64,000 nucleotides of DNA from Planctomycetota bacterium (GTDB taxonomy: Bacteria; Planctomycetota; Planctomycetia; Planctomycetales; Planctomycetaceae): NCBI GenBank assembly GCA_016872645.1, contig VGZH01000010.1, forward strand, positions 1-64,000, read 5' to 3'. Of this stretch, positions 28,428 through 38,093 are shown piece by piece (the first letter of the stretch is position 1; every line of letters begins with the position of its first letter). Under the pieces are notes generated by a model. It was not told the origin of the DNA and searched no databases. It worked only from the letters and a program-made list of their open reading frames with translations. A program made the position numbers and the translations under genes.

Positions 28428-28581
28428 CGGTCAGTCCTTTCAAGAAAAAGTGGGGCGGGATGGTACGCCGCTGATGGCTTCGATGCGACTGACGGACAAG
28501 ATTGATCATTGCTCGTTGATCATTGGCTATTTGTCCGCGAATGACGAATGACCAAGGATTCAGGTTTTCCCGTTGTTACCG

Positions 28582-29985
28582 CTACTTCGGAATCGCTCGG
28601 CCGTGCGGATCAACGCCGGGGCGGTCGAGGTCATGGTCCAACTCGGCGAGCAATTCGGGATCGAGGAAGTGTTCGACCTGTTCGGCACTCTCGTGAAAGC
28701 GACCTTCGCCGAGCAGGAAGTGTTTCGCGAGGAACGATTCCCACAAGCGATGCGAGCGGACCAGTGTGCGTGCGGCCTCTCGCCCGATGTCCGTCAGTCG
28801 TGCGTCGGAGTGTGAGCCGGTCAGCCAACCGCGCCGCATCAGCAGCCACGTCGCGATCCGCGACTTCCACGAGTGTGTCGTGATGTAACGATGCCACGAC
28901 GTTCGCTGGCGGACGTCTGATGAATCCGCATCGGCAATCACACGCGGGGCCGTTTCTTCCATGCGATAGAGCTGTCCCAGCACGTCCTCGCTGGCGATGC
29001 GCAGCTTGAGCAACAACCGATGCCAGACCCGAACAGCCAGGCCGTATCTCGGGCCGAGCAGCATTGCCAGCACGAACAGGAATCCGGCGGCGGCGGCCAT
29101 CATTCCCGCCGAACTGGCGTCCTGGACATCGGCGATACCGATGCTCCGCGAGATCAGCGGCGGCAGAGTCAACGCCGAAACATGCCCCAACGCCGCGCTG
29201 ATCGCCCCGATCAGCAGGCTTAGCCCGATCATTCGGGGCAGTCGATCTGTCAGCAGGTACGCGGTTGCGGGCGGAATGATCAGCATTGCGATCACCAGGA
29301 TGCTGCCGACACTCTCGAACGCCGCGACCAACGTCATTGCCGTCAGCCCCATCAAGCCGTAGTGCATCGTCTGAGCCGGAATACCCAGTGTCGTGGCCAA
29401 CGCCGGATCGAACGCGCTCAGCCGAAGCTCTTTGAACAACAATATGGTCAGCAGCAGATTGATCAGCAGGACGAATCCGTTGACGATGACAGCCCGCGGT
29501 ACGCCTGACTTGCCGACAGTTTCCATCGGAGCGGTCACGATCTCACCGTAGAGCACGCAGTCCAGGTCGATGTGAACGTTGTCCGCAAACGCTCGGATCA
29601 GCAGGAGCCCCAGCGCGAACAGTGAGGTGAAGACGACGCCCAGCGCGGCGCTGCTCTCGACGTTCCCGAGTTTCTGCAACGACTCGGTCAACCATGCCGA
29701 CAGGACGCCAACGACGATCGCTCCGACACACATCGCCACGTGCCGCACCGATAGCTCCGTCGTCGGGCTGATGACCTTGGCCTCCACCAGCCAATGCGAC
29801 ACGAAGAACGCGCCAACAACTCCCAACAAAGACGTGTGACTGATCGCATCCCCCATCAAGCTCTGCTTTCTCAGCAAGAGAAAACATCCCGGCAACGCAC
29901 ACGCCATCGCCGCCAGCGCCCCGATCACGACGATCCAGGTGTCGAGCAGCGTCCAAGTTTGCAGTGGAGTGAGGAGCGAGTTCAC
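28582..29985 (-). CDS. Metal ABC transporter permease fused to a DtxR/MntR-like regulator domain (second permease)
   Basis: I prefer GTG 29985 (V-N-S-L-L-T-P-L-Q-T-W) because family proteins start this way and the upstream ATG 30057 would translate a repeat element. The first 300 or so residues form a ZnuB/MntB/TroC-type permease with eight to nine membrane segments, including R-K-Q-S-L-M-G-D-A-I-S-H and L-F-K-E-L-R-L-S-A-F-D. The last 120 residues resemble DtxR/MntR: a wing (R-R-G-W-L-T ... A-R-L-T-D-I-G-R), S-H-R-L-W-E-S-F, then A-E-Q-V-E-H and a C-terminal D-P-H-G. The His/Glu/Glu/His metal ligands of MntR are all kept. It is the last gene of the metal-import operon. Confidence 0.85.
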   Translation of the reverse strand: MNSLLTPLQTWTLLDTWIVVIGALAAMACALPGCFLLLRKQSLMGDAISHTSLLGVVGAFFVSHWLVEAKVISPTTELSVRHVAMCVGAIVVGVLSAWLTESLQKLGNVESSAALGVVFTSLFALGLLLIRAFADNVHIDLDCVLYGEIVTAPMETVGKSGVPRAVIVNGFVLLINLLLTILLFKELRLSAFDPALATTLGIPAQTMHYGLMGLTAMTLVAAFESVGSILVIAMLIIPPATAYLLTDRLPRMIGLSLLIGAISAALGHVSALTLPPLISRSIGIADVQDASSAGMMAAAAGFLFVLAMLLGPRYGLAVRVWHRLLLKLRIASEDVLGQLYRMEETAPRVIADADSSDVRQRTSWHRYITTHSWKSRIATWLLMRRGWLTGSHSDARLTDIGREAARTLVRSHRLWESFLAKHFLLGEGRFHESAEQVEHFLDPELLAELDHDLDRPGVDPHGRAIPK

Positions 29986-30011
29986 GGTGGTTGGTTGCTT
30001 CGTGTTGAATT

Positions 30012-30093
30012 TGACAAGGTGACGAGATGACAAGGTGAGAAACGCAGCTCGATTCAATCACCTTGTCACCGAGTCACCCCCTCATCTTGTCAC
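30012..30093. repeat. TGACAAGGTGA inverted repeat between the two permease genes
   Basis: The left arm (30012-30039) holds TGACAAGGTGA and TGACAAGGTGA separated by CGAGA-type sequence. The right arm (30058-30093) holds TCACCTTGTCA and TCATCTTGTCAC. Folding gives a strong hairpin straddling the stop of the upstream permease (30090) and the possible early start of the next gene. It may be a mobile palindrome or may tune expression inside the operon. Confidence 0.7.
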
Positions 30094-31481
30094 GTTCCCG
30101 ATGCTCCGATCGGATGCGGACTCGGTGGCACCCCATGCGGAGATTCGCCACCGAGGCGGCGTTCGAGTTCGGCCAATTGATCGGGATCGAGAACGTGTTC
30201 AATGCCATCCGCTCCGCGATCCACCAATCGTGGATCAAGGTCGGTTTGGGTGAGCAGATAAATCTCCCAAAGGCGATGCCGTCGGACGGCGTCGCGAGCT
30301 TCCTCAGCTCCGCGTAACGTCAGGTGGTATCCGTCCTTCGAACTTAAAACCAACAAGCCGTCACGAACGGCGGTCGCGATCAAGCCGTGAAAGCGACCTC
30401 TCGGCCATTGCCGCGTGACGGACAACACGAGGGCGTCGATCTCGTATATCGTGAGCGATTCTGGAGTCGTTTCGTCCGAGCCGAGAATTGGCTCGAGAAG
30501 TTCGTAGCAGGCTCGCAGCAAATCACTGCGACCGATCCGCTGCTCGAATTGACGTTGCGATCGCCATCTTGGAAACAGCCCGCGCTCCTTGCCGAAGACG
30601 AGGCTTACGAGGAACAGCACCGAACCCGTGAGCACGATGACTGCTCCTGCTGCCAGACGCGGAAACGACGAACTGAGCACGACACCCCCGGCACAGCTTA
30701 CTCCGCCGATCACGGCGGCGAGGATCGACATGATTTTCAAATCGTTCGTCCAGAATCGAGCGGCTGTCGGCGGGATCAGCAACAAGGCCACAACCAGCAG
30801 CAGCCCGACGCTTTGCAGGCCGATCAACGTGACCGTCACGGCCATCAGCGTCAGCAGCCCATCGAGCATCGTCGTACGGTAGCCGCGAGCCGCTGCGAAC
30901 TCTTCGTCAAAGCATAGCAGCGAGAGTTCCTTGAACACGCCGCCGCAGAGCACAATCACAGCGACCGAGATTCCGCCAATCAGCCACACGTCCGCCGCGA
31001 CCAGCGAGGCTGTTTTGCCGAACACGAAGTCTCTCAAGCCGGCGACGTTTCCGGTTTTCGTTTTCTGCACGACGGTGAACAGCGCGGTCCCCACGCCGAA
31101 AAACAAGCCCAGCACGACCGCGAGCGCGGCGTCGTCTTTGATCCGTGTCCAACTCCGAATCGCCAACGTCATCGCCATGCCGAGCAATCCGGTGACGAAT
31201 GCTCCGAGCAATAACACGCCTGTCGATCGTCCGCTGCCGGGCGAGAAGCGTTCGGCCAGCAGAAACGCGAGTGCGATTCCCGGCAACGCTGCATGACTGA
31301 CGACGTCTGCTGCCAAGGCTCGCTTGCGCAGGATCAAGAACGCCCCGACCAACCCGCCACTGATGCCAAGCATCGTCGTCCCCGCCAACACGACGCGTGT
31401 GTTGTAATCGCGCAACGAGATCGCGCGCGAGAACAATTCCCACAACGAATCGTCAGCAAGCAGAGCCGAGGCAGACATCAC
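30090..31481 (-). CDS. Metal ABC transporter permease fused to a DtxR/MntR-like regulator domain (first permease)
   Basis: The 463-residue protein starts at an ATG overlapping the ATPase stop by 4 bases, so the two are translationally coupled. Residues 1-300 are a ZnuB/MntB-type permease ([18 protein letters not shown], several membrane segments). The soluble C-terminal part (about 320-463) looks like a DtxR-family regulator: L-T-L-R-G wing, [15 protein letters not shown] and S-P-H-G-V-P. One metal ligand expected to be Glu is Asp here. The architecture recalls Chlamydia YtgCR, a permease-repressor fusion processed to release the repressor. Confidence 0.86.
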   Translation of the reverse strand: MMSASALLADDSLWELFSRAISLRDYNTRVVLAGTTMLGISGGLVGAFLILRKRALAADVVSHAALPGIALAFLLAERFSPGSGRSTGVLLLGAFVTGLLGMAMTLAIRSWTRIKDDAALAVVLGLFFGVGTALFTVVQKTKTGNVAGLRDFVFGKTASLVAADVWLIGGISVAVIVLCGGVFKELSLLCFDEEFAAARGYRTTMLDGLLTLMAVTVTLIGLQSVGLLLVVALLLIPPTAARFWTNDLKIMSILAAVIGGVSCAGGVVLSSSFPRLAAGAVIVLTGSVLFLVSLVFGKERGLFPRWRSQRQFEQRIGRSDLLRACYELLEPILGSDETTPESLTIYEIDALVLSVTRQWPRGRFHGLIATAVRDGLLVLSSKDGYHLTLRGAEEARDAVRRHRLWEIYLLTQTDLDPRLVDRGADGIEHVLDPDQLAELERRLGGESPHGVPPSPHPIGASGT

Positions 31482-32317
31482 CGACTCCTCGGCTGCGCCA
31501 TCTTCTCGCTGAGTTGATCGAGCAGTGCCAATTTGCCGCCGTAAGTCTTTCGCAGGTTTTCTGGCGTGAAGACCTCTGCCGTTGGACCAGCTGCGATCAG
31601 ACGCATGTTGAGCAACACCACTTCGTCGAAGTACTCGTCAACCGTCTGCAAATCGTGATGCACGACGATCACCGTCTTCCCCGATTCGCGGAGCGACCGC
31701 AGGACCTCCACGATCGCCCGTTCGGTCGAGGCATCGACTCCGGCAAACGGCTCATCCATGAAATACAGGTCGGCGTTCTGAGCCAACGCGCGAGCCAAAA
31801 AGACTCGCTGCTGCTGACCGCCCGAAAGCTGATTGATCTGCCGGTCCGCGAAGTCCGCCATCCCCACGCGATCGAGCGACTGCCTCGCAGCCTCGCGGTA
31901 CTTCCGTGAGACACGCCGCAACCAGCCGATCTTGCGATACATTCCCATTGCCACAACGTCGAGCGCGGAGACCGGAAAATCCCAATCGACACTCGTACGT
32001 TGTGGAACGTAGCCGACACGATGACGCTGTTGAGAATATGGCTCGCCGAAGATCAGCACTTGTCCCGCCGCACGCGGCACCAGGTCGAGAGTGGCTTTGA
32101 TGAGCGTCGTTTTTCCCGATCCGTTCGGCCCGACTATCGCGATCAACTTTCCGCTGGGAGCCTGGTAGTCGATGTTCCACAACACCGGCCGGCGATGATA
32201 CGCGACCGTGACGTCTTCGATGAGCAATGGAACCATCGACGCCGGTGACTGAGCCGCGACGGGTCTCGGCAGCGGTTCCTGCATCGCTTCATGATCGACG
32301 ACGACCGAGGTACTCAT
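31478..32317 (-). CDS. Metal ABC transporter ATP-binding protein (ZnuC/MntA/YtgB-like)
   Basis: The 279-residue ATPase powers import of a divalent metal through the two permeases encoded after it. It shows Walker A G-P-N-G-S-G-K-T (near residue 60), Q-loop G-Y-V-P-Q-R, the signature L-S-G-G-Q-Q-Q-R, Walker B L-Y-F-M-D-E-P-F and the H-loop V-V-H-H-D. It overlaps the binding-protein gene upstream and the first permease downstream by 4 bases each. An N-terminal extension of about 30 residues precedes the ABC core. Confidence 0.92.
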   Translation of the reverse strand: MSTSVVVDHEAMQEPLPRPVAAQSPASMVPLLIEDVTVAYHRRPVLWNIDYQAPSGKLIAIVGPNGSGKTTLIKATLDLVPRAAGQVLIFGEPYSQQRHRVGYVPQRTSVDWDFPVSALDVVAMGMYRKIGWLRRVSRKYREAARQSLDRVGMADFADRQINQLSGGQQQRVFLARALAQNADLYFMDEPFAGVDASTERAIVEVLRSLRESGKTVIVVHHDLQTVDEYFDEVVLLNMRLIAAGPTAEVFTPENLRKTYGGKLALLDQLSEKMAQPRSR

Positions 32318-33324
32318 GGCTTCTCCACTGTTGATCGGAAACCGCCCTCAGGAGCTTGGCCTCCCAACGCCCGGGTGATCGTTGTGGCATTGTGATCGAT
32401 CATGCCGATGTACGTTCCCTCGTAAGTGCCAGCCTCTCCCATCGCGTCGGAGAATACTTTACCGCCAATTTTGACCGTCCAGTCACGCTTCCCGGCCCCC
32501 TCAATGACGGCCTTCAGGCTTTTGTCAGAGACACTGCTCTCGACGAAGATCGCGCCGATCTTGTGCTCGACCAGAAAATCGACGAGCAGGTTGACATCAG
32601 CGACTCCGGCTTCGGACTCCGTCGAGATGCCTTGCACTGATTTGACCTCCATACCGTAGGCGCGAGCGAAATAGCCGAACGCATCGTGAGCGGTCACGAG
32701 CACTCGTTGCTGTTCGGGAATGGATTGGAGGCTCATCCGAACGTACTCATCCAATTTGACCAGTTTCTGCTGATACGCCTCCGCACGACTGCTGAAGTCC
32801 GTCGCATGATCGGGATCGAAGTCACGCATCGTCTTGGTGACCGTGTCGACGCACTGGCTCCAAAGTTTGACATCCATCCAGACGTGCGGATCGAAGTGGC
32901 CGTCGAATTCGGGAGGCTTCCGCAGAACCATCGGATCGAGCGATTCGGCGACGCCCACGACTGGCTTGCCGGATTTCAGTCGCGCGAGCGAGTCCTCCAT
33001 TCGGCCCTCCAGCATCAAGCCGCCGTAAAAAATGACGTCGGCTTCGGTCAGACGCTTCACGTCTTCACGGGTCGGCTTGTAGAGATGTGGATCAACTCCT
33101 TCGCTCAGCAATCCGATGACCTCACCACGATCGCCGACGACTTCACGAACGATGTCCGTCAACATGCCGACGGTTGTCACAATCTGTGCCTTGCGAGCAG
33201 TGGTTTCCGCGCCGCCAGAAGTCACAGGGGCCACAGAGGCGGAGGTGCGATCGCCACTGCATCCGAAGGTGCCGATAAGACAGAGAATTAGCCAGAATTG
33301 GAACTTACGAAGCAGGAAAGCCAT
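32314..33324 (-). CDS. Metal-binding lipoprotein of an ABC importer (ZnuA/TroA/YtgA-like)
   Basis: The start is ATG 33324, with AAGGAG 8 bases upstream; the longer frame to 33384 is unlikely. The 336-residue protein has a lipoprotein signal ending I-G-T-F-G-C-S-G (lipidated Cys near 22). It is a cluster-A-I (TroA-fold) solute-binding protein. Four metal-ligand positions can be read: His in V-D-P-H-L-Y, His in F-D-P-H-V-W, His in T-A-H-D-A-F-G-Y and an acidic residue in I-D-H-N. There is no long His-rich loop, which in this family leans towards Mn or Fe rather than Zn, but specificity is uncertain. It is the first gene of the four-gene importer operon. Confidence 0.9.
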   Translation of the reverse strand: MAFLLRKFQFWLILCLIGTFGCSGDRTSASVAPVTSGGAETTARKAQIVTTVGMLTDIVREVVGDRGEVIGLLSEGVDPHLYKPTREDVKRLTEADVIFYGGLMLEGRMEDSLARLKSGKPVVGVAESLDPMVLRKPPEFDGHFDPHVWMDVKLWSQCVDTVTKTMRDFDPDHATDFSSRAEAYQQKLVKLDEYVRMSLQSIPEQQRVLVTAHDAFGYFARAYGMEVKSVQGISTESEAGVADVNLLVDFLVEHKIGAIFVESSVSDKSLKAVIEGAGKRDWTVKIGGKVFSDAMGEAGTYEGTYIGMIDHNATTITRALGGQAPEGGFRSTVEKP

Positions 33325-33443
33325 CGCGGGAACTCCTTCGAGGATCAACCGCTGATCCTCGAACTTAAAAGTTTGAGTGCCCAAAACCTATCGCGGGCCG
33401 GGAACTTGGTCAATCTCGTTCTCGGAACTTGGCGAAATTCGGG

Positions 33444-33749
33444 CTACAGCGAGCCGAGGAACTCGGTCATTTCACCGGCCGCGTGGCGGTCGCCGGTACG
33501 GAGCGCGACAGCGATCCCGGTTTGGAGCAACGGTTTCGCTTGATCGACCTCATCGAGGCGGACCAGCAACTGAGCCCATTGAAAGTAGCCGGCGACGTAG
33601 TCGGGATGGTCCTTCAGCAGTTTTCGAAAGTGCTCCTGCGCGATTTCATGCTGACCGTCCGAAGCGCAGCACATGGCCAAACCGTATCTCAGAAACGGAT
33701 CGTTTGGCTCGGCGGCGAGAAGTTGTTCGAGTTGTTCGCGTCGTGACAT
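33444..33749 (-). CDS. Small tetratricopeptide-repeat protein
   Basis: This 101-residue protein starts at ATG 33749 (AAGG upstream). It contains about two TPR units: D-P-F-L-R-Y-G-L-A-M-C-C-A-S-D-G and Y-V-A-G-Y-F-Q-W-A-Q-L-L-V-R-L, each with the small/large residue pattern of TPR helices. No signal peptide is seen, so it is probably a cytoplasmic protein-interaction adaptor. It lies 119 bases upstream of the metal-importer operon on the same strand; a link is not established. Confidence 0.72.
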   Translation of the reverse strand: MSRREQLEQLLAAEPNDPFLRYGLAMCCASDGQHEIAQEHFRKLLKDHPDYVAGYFQWAQLLVRLDEVDQAKPLLQTGIAVALRTGDRHAAGEMTEFLGSL

Positions 33750-34202
33750 TTGGGCAAACCTTGTCGCAGCGTGCGTTGAGGGATGAGTAAGCGAAGGAGG
33801 TCCAAGCGTGAGACAGTTTCGTGAATTGACCCTCGCCTGAACTCCCCATGTCCGTTTGTAGCGCGAGTAGCGATCGAAGGGAAGCACTCGCGACCGACGA
33901 TTGCCGCCACGAACTAGGGAACGGTGAGCGAGGTTCGACACTTGATTCAACCGCCGACGGAGGACGTCGAAGCCGGCACTTCCTGGGTTCAGGAGCGACA
34001 AAGCCCTCACAATCGGACCTCGGTCGTGTTAGGCAAGTTTTACGCGTTCCGACGTGATGCCTGCAGCAGTTGTGACGCGAGAGTCGATGCACACGAGCAC
34101 GGAGGTGGATGGATCGCGCTCCGTGAGTTTGGTCGGGTCCCTGCCGGAGGCAACAGGTCCCGAAGATCGTCCGTCGCATCTCGAGATCAGAATTCGCCTC
34201 CC
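33750..34202. other. Gene-free divergent region of about 450 bases
   Basis: This gap lies between the divergent TPR and HtrA genes and should hold both promoters. A 7-bp hairpin (CGCGAGT 33862-33868 with ACTCGCG 33886-33892) is present. The HtrA open frame extends into it, but without signal-peptide or family features. Confidence 0.5.
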
Positions 34203-35582
34203 ATGCTGCTCCGACCTCTCGCATCCGGACTGTGTGTTGCTGCGATCGTTGTCAACAGTTTGGCCTTCGCCACTGAACTGCGGATGACTCCAGCCGTTAA
34301 AGCGATTCAAAAGGCGATGCCCTCTGTGGTCAACATCCACAGCGAGAAGCCTGCCGAAGACTCCGACAGCCATTTGACCGGAAAAGATCGCAAGATCAAC
34401 GGCATGGGGACCGGAATCATCGTCGACGAGCGCGGCTATATCGTCACGAATCATCACGTTGTTGCTGGCGTCGAAACATTGCGAGCAACGCTTTCGGATG
34501 GCAGCACCTATACCGCTCGCGTGATTTCGTACGACAAAAAACATGATCTTGCGATCATCAAGGTCGACGCAACCAAGCCGCTCACAGTTATGCCGCTCGG
34601 CACGTCCTCAGACCTGATGCTCGGTGAGACGGTCTTCGCGATCGGCAATGCGTTCGGCTACGAGAACACGGCGACGCAAGGTTTGGTCAGCGCGCTGAAA
34701 CGAGACGTCGAAGTCAATGAAAAGCAGGGGTACAAGAACCTGATTCAGACGGACGCCAGCATCAATCCCGGCAACAGCGGGGGACCGCTCATCAACATGG
34801 ACGGCGATGTCATCGGCATCAACGTCGCCATCCGAGCCGGTGCACAACGCATTGGCTTCGCGATTCCGATGGATGATGCTCGTCGAATCATCGCCGAGTT
34901 ACTCAGCTGTGAGCGACTCGCGCAGACGTATCACGGCACAATCCTGACCGATGTGAAAAAGGGTGAACAACGATTCGTCCGCGTCGAGGGCTTGAAGGCG
35001 AACAGTCCGGCGGAGCAATCGGGCCTGCGAGTTGGTGACGTGGTCACCAAGGTTGGCGCGATTCCAGTGGTCGATGCGACCGACTTCGAGCGTGCGTGCC
35101 TCGGACGTCCCGCCGGAGAGAAAGTCGAAGTCACGCTCAAACGAGGCGACAAAGTTGAAACCACAACCATGATGCTGGCGACTCTCGCTGGTGGACGTCG
35201 CACTGGAGATTCGAACCAAGGGATCGTGCGTGCTCAAAGCGAGGATGCGACTCACGACAAAGCGTTTCGGATGATGGGAATTCGAATCTCTCCCGTTTCC
35301 GAAGCTGAGAAGCGACAGCTCGGCGACAAGTACCGTGGTGGAATGAAAGTCACGGAAGTAAAAGCCCAGAGCAACGCCGCTCAGAACGGCATTCGAGTCG
35401 GAGACGTGTTGGTTGGTCTGCACGTCTGGGAAACTGTGACCTACGACAACATCAACTACGTGCTCGACCACCAGCAACTGCACACGTTCAACCCGCTGAA
35501 GTTCTACATCCTGCGCGGTTCCGAGACGCTCTACGGACACCTGCAAGTGGCCCCGCTTCAGACGGCGACGAAGACGAAATAG
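34203..35582 (+). CDS. HtrA/DegP-family serine protease with two PDZ domains
   Basis: The 459-residue exported protease probably degrades misfolded periplasmic or envelope proteins. ATG 34203 opens a signal peptide (R-P-L-A-S-G-L-C-V-A-A-I-V-V, cleavage after A-F-A). The trypsin-like domain carries the triad His in T-N-H-H-V-V (H85), Asp in K-H-D-L-A-I (D115) and Ser in N-P-G-N-S-G-G-P-L (near 192). PDZ-like regions follow at about 250-340 and 370-450, including G-L-R-V-G-D-V-V-T and G-I-R-V-G-D-V-L-V. The length is typical of DegQ-like proteins. ThiL follows on the same strand after 89 bases. Confidence 0.92.
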   Translation: MLLRPLASGLCVAAIVVNSLAFATELRMTPAVKAIQKAMPSVVNIHSEKPAEDSDSHLTGKDRKINGMGTGIIVDERGYIVTNHHVVAGVETLRATLSDGSTYTARVISYDKKHDLAIIKVDATKPLTVMPLGTSSDLMLGETVFAIGNAFGYENTATQGLVSALKRDVEVNEKQGYKNLIQTDASINPGNSGGPLINMDGDVIGINVAIRAGAQRIGFAIPMDDARRIIAELLSCERLAQTYHGTILTDVKKGEQRFVRVEGLKANSPAEQSGLRVGDVVTKVGAIPVVDATDFERACLGRPAGEKVEVTLKRGDKVETTTMMLATLAGGRRTGDSNQGIVRAQSEDATHDKAFRMMGIRISPVSEAEKRQLGDKYRGGMKVTEVKAQSNAAQNGIRVGDVLVGLHVWETVTYDNINYVLDHQQLHTFNPLKFYILRGSETLYGHLQVAPLQTATKTK

Positions 35583-35671
35583 AAGTCTCGCTGACGAATG
35601 GCCGGGCATCAGCTCTCTGAATTCTATATGCTCCTCGTGTTCGAACTCCTTTGTTCTTCGCGAGACTGCTC

Positions 35672-36589
35672 GTGCCCGACCGCAATGAACTCGCTCTGAT
35701 CGACTGGATTCGCCAGCGAGCCGCGTTTGTCTCGAATCTGCAAGTCGGCATTGGCGACGATTGTGCTGTTTGGCAGCCCAGCGGTTCGCCCCTGCTGTTC
35801 ACGACCGATGTGCTGATGGAGGGCGTCGACTTCCGAGTCGACGAGACGACGCCTCAACTGATCGGTCGCAAAGCGATGGCCGTGAACCTCAGCGACATCG
35901 CGGCAATGGCTGGACGACCGCTGGCGGCGCTGGTGGGTGTTGCTCTGCCGAAGTTGCGAGGCTTTGACTTTGCCAAGCAACTTCACGAGGGGATGCAGTC
36001 GCTCGCCGATGAGTTTGGCGTCGCAATCGTCGGCGGCGACACGAACACTTGGGACGGACCGCTCGTCATCAGCGCGACCCTGATTGGTGAGGCGACGGAA
36101 CAAGGTCCGGTTCGACGTTCGGGTGCGAAGCCGGGAGATTGGCTATTTGTCACCGGCCCGCTCGGCGGCAGCATCCTTGGTCATCATTTAACGTTCACTC
36201 CGCGAGTCCGCGAGGCCCAGGAACTACACCGTCTGGTCGATTTGCATGCGATGATCGACCTCAGCGATGGACTCGCTGCTGACCTGCATCATCTGCTCGA
36301 CGAAAGCGGTGTCGGTGCGACGTTGTTTGAAGATGCTATTCCAATTTCTAAAGCGGCAGGTGGGATGACTGACAACCGCAATTCGCTCGATCATGCTCTG
36401 AACGATGGCGAGGACTTTGAATTACTCTTCGCCGTCTCAGCCAGCGACGGGGCGAAGCTTCTCCCGACGACAGGCAATGCCACCGCGATGCGGATCGGTG
36501 AAGTCGAGAGTCACCCGGGATGTCGCATTCAGATGCGTGACAGGATCGTGCGCGAGGTGAAGCGGGGCGGCTGGGAGCACTCGTTTTGA
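35672..36589 (+). CDS. thiL: Thiamine-monophosphate kinase
   Basis: ThiL phosphorylates thiamine monophosphate to thiamine diphosphate in the cytoplasm. The 305-residue product has the expected length and PurM/SelD-fold motifs: V-G-I-G-D-D-C-A-V near the N-terminus, T-T-D-V-L-M-E-G-V-D-F, N-L-S-D-I-A-A-M-A-G, I-V-G-G-D-T-N and I-D-L-S-D-G-L. It lacks the Cys/Sec-containing N-terminal loop of SelD, so it is not a selenophosphate synthetase. The GTG at 35672 gives a family-like N-terminus; the TTG at 35651 is an alternative. Thiamine diphosphate would serve the decarboxylase encoded at 10895-12640. Confidence 0.9.
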   Translation: MPDRNELALIDWIRQRAAFVSNLQVGIGDDCAVWQPSGSPLLFTTDVLMEGVDFRVDETTPQLIGRKAMAVNLSDIAAMAGRPLAALVGVALPKLRGFDFAKQLHEGMQSLADEFGVAIVGGDTNTWDGPLVISATLIGEATEQGPVRRSGAKPGDWLFVTGPLGGSILGHHLTFTPRVREAQELHRLVDLHAMIDLSDGLAADLHHLLDESGVGATLFEDAIPISKAAGGMTDNRNSLDHALNDGEDFELLFAVSASDGAKLLPTTGNATAMRIGEVESHPGCRIQMRDRIVREVKRGGWEHSF

Positions 36590-36606
36590 GTTGCCTGGCG
36601 GTCAGT

Positions 36607-36686
36607 TTGCCCAGCACGACGCGCGAGCGAGTGGTTGTTTCAGCGGAGCAGGGCCGCTCGCTTGCGCATCGTGCTTGTCGGGCAAG
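36607..36686. repeat. Palindromic repeat, family A, copy 3, between convergent genes
   Basis: The left arm (from TTGCCC at 36607, through AGCACGACGCGCGAGCGAGT) folds on the right arm ending GGGCAA near 36686, with a few mismatches. The core AGCACGA-GCGC-AGCGAG-GG matches the copies at 5252 and 23358. It sits between thiL and accC, whose 3' ends face it, where a bidirectional transcript-end hairpin would be expected. Confidence 0.8.
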
Positions 36687-36699
36687 GCAATAATGCCGG

Positions 36700-38046
36700 T
36701 CACTTTCCCAGCAGAGTCTGTTCGACGTACTTCGTGTGGACGGTGCCGGCTGCGAAGTTGGAGTCGCGAAGCATTCGTTTCTGAAGCGGGATTGTCGTTT
36801 TCACGCCCTCGATGACGAACTCGTCGAGTGCTCGCAACATGGTCGTGATGGCTTGCGCTCGCGTCGGACGGTGGACGATCAATTTGCCGATCATCGAATC
36901 GTAGTATGGCGGGATGCGGTAGCCTTCATAGACATGCGAGTCAAAGCGGACTCCCGGCCCGCCGGGCAGACGCAGCTTGGTGATCGTGCCGGGTGAGCCT
37001 CGGAAATCGTTATCCGGGTCTTCGGCGTTGATGCGGATTTCGATCGCGTGGCCTCGACACTCGATGTCCTTTTGCTTCCACGGCAACTCTTCGCCGGCGG
37101 CGACTCGGATTTGAGCTTGGATCAAATCGGTGTCGGTGACGAGTTCCGTGACCGGATGCTCGACCTGGATGCGGGCGTTGACTTCGATGAAATAAAAATT
37201 GTTGTCCTTATCGACGATGAACTCGCAGGTGCCGGCGTTCGTGTAGTTCGCGGCTTTCGCGAGCCGGCACGCGGCAGCGCAAATCTCCTCGCGGACATTC
37301 TTCGGCAGCTTCGGACTCGGAGCTTCCTCGATCAGCTTTTGGTGTTTGCGTTGCATCGAGCAATCGCGTTCCCACAGGTGGACGACGTTGCCGTGCGTGT
37401 CGGCGATGAACTGCACCTCGACGTGCCGGGGGTTCTCGACGTACTTCTCCATGTAGACGCCAGCGTTTTTGAACGCCTTCTCGGCTTCTTGAGCCGCCTG
37501 CTTCAGGCCGCTGACGAGTTCGGCTTCATCGCGAGCGACCCGCATCCCCTTGCCGCCGCCGCCAGCCGTGGCCTTGATGAGAATCGGATAGCCGATCTGC
37601 TTGGCCGTTTTGATCGCGGCTTTATCGTCGGTGACCAGTCCCTCGGTGCCGGGGACGGTCGGGACTTTGGCCTCCATCGCGGCCGTGCGAGCGGTCACTT
37701 TGTCGCCGAGCCGCCCCATCGCCTCGTGGCTGGGGCCGATGAACGTGATCTTGCACTCTTTGCAGACCTCGGCGAAGTGCGCGTTCTCGGAGAGAAACCC
37801 GTAGCCGGGATGAATCGCCTGCGCCCCGCTGACCTCGCACGCGCTGATGATCCGCTTGATTTGCAGATAACTCTCGCTGGCCGCCGCCGGCCCGATGCAA
37901 TACGCCTCGTCCGCCAGCGACAGGTAATGCGCCCCGCGATCCCCTTCGCTGAAGACAGCGACGGTTTCGATACCCAGCTCTTTGCAGGCCCGAATAATTC
38001 GAAGTGCGATCTCGCCTCGGTTGGCGATGAGAATGCGTTGAAACAT
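36700..38046 (-). CDS. accC: Acetyl-CoA carboxylase, biotin carboxylase subunit
   Basis: AccC carboxylates the biotin on AccB using ATP and bicarbonate, the first half-reaction of fatty-acid synthesis. The 448-residue product has the standard length and motifs: [10 protein letters not shown] near the N-terminus, the ATP-grasp glycine-rich [25 protein letters not shown] and [10 protein letters not shown]. It is the last gene of a pepP-accB-accC run; a perfect 26-base palindrome separates it from accB. Confidence 0.96.
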   Translation of the reverse strand: MFQRILIANRGEIALRIIRACKELGIETVAVFSEGDRGAHYLSLADEAYCIGPAAASESYLQIKRIISACEVSGAQAIHPGYGFLSENAHFAEVCKECKITFIGPSHEAMGRLGDKVTARTAAMEAKVPTVPGTEGLVTDDKAAIKTAKQIGYPILIKATAGGGGKGMRVARDEAELVSGLKQAAQEAEKAFKNAGVYMEKYVENPRHVEVQFIADTHGNVVHLWERDCSMQRKHQKLIEEAPSPKLPKNVREEICAAACRLAKAANYTNAGTCEFIVDKDNNFYFIEVNARIQVEHPVTELVTDTDLIQAQIRVAAGEELPWKQKDIECRGHAIEIRINAEDPDNDFRGSPGTITKLRLPGGPGVRFDSHVYEGYRIPPYYDSMIGKLIVHRPTRAQAITTMLRALDEFVIEGVKTTIPLQKRMLRDSNFAAGTVHTKYVEQTLLGK

Positions 38047-38059
38047 GCGTCTCTCTTTG

Positions 38060-38085
38060 GAGTGCGGTGATGCATCACCGCACTC
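38060..38085. repeat. Perfect 26-base palindrome between accB and accC (family B)
   Basis: GAGTGCGGTGATG is followed directly by its exact reverse complement CATCACCGCACTC. The flanking TTTG resembles the TIGR-like element at 60946-61087, which carries the same GGAGTGCGGTG core. It fills most of the 47-base accB-accC gap. Confidence 0.85.
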
Positions 38086-38093
38086 TCAATAAA

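Noticed and set aside
35672-36589. Possible SelD (selenophosphate synthetase), which would support the selenoprotein call
   Set aside because: Motifs are those of ThiL (G-I-G-D-D-C-A-V, T-T-D-V-L-M-E-G); the SelD N-terminal Cys/Sec loop is absent.
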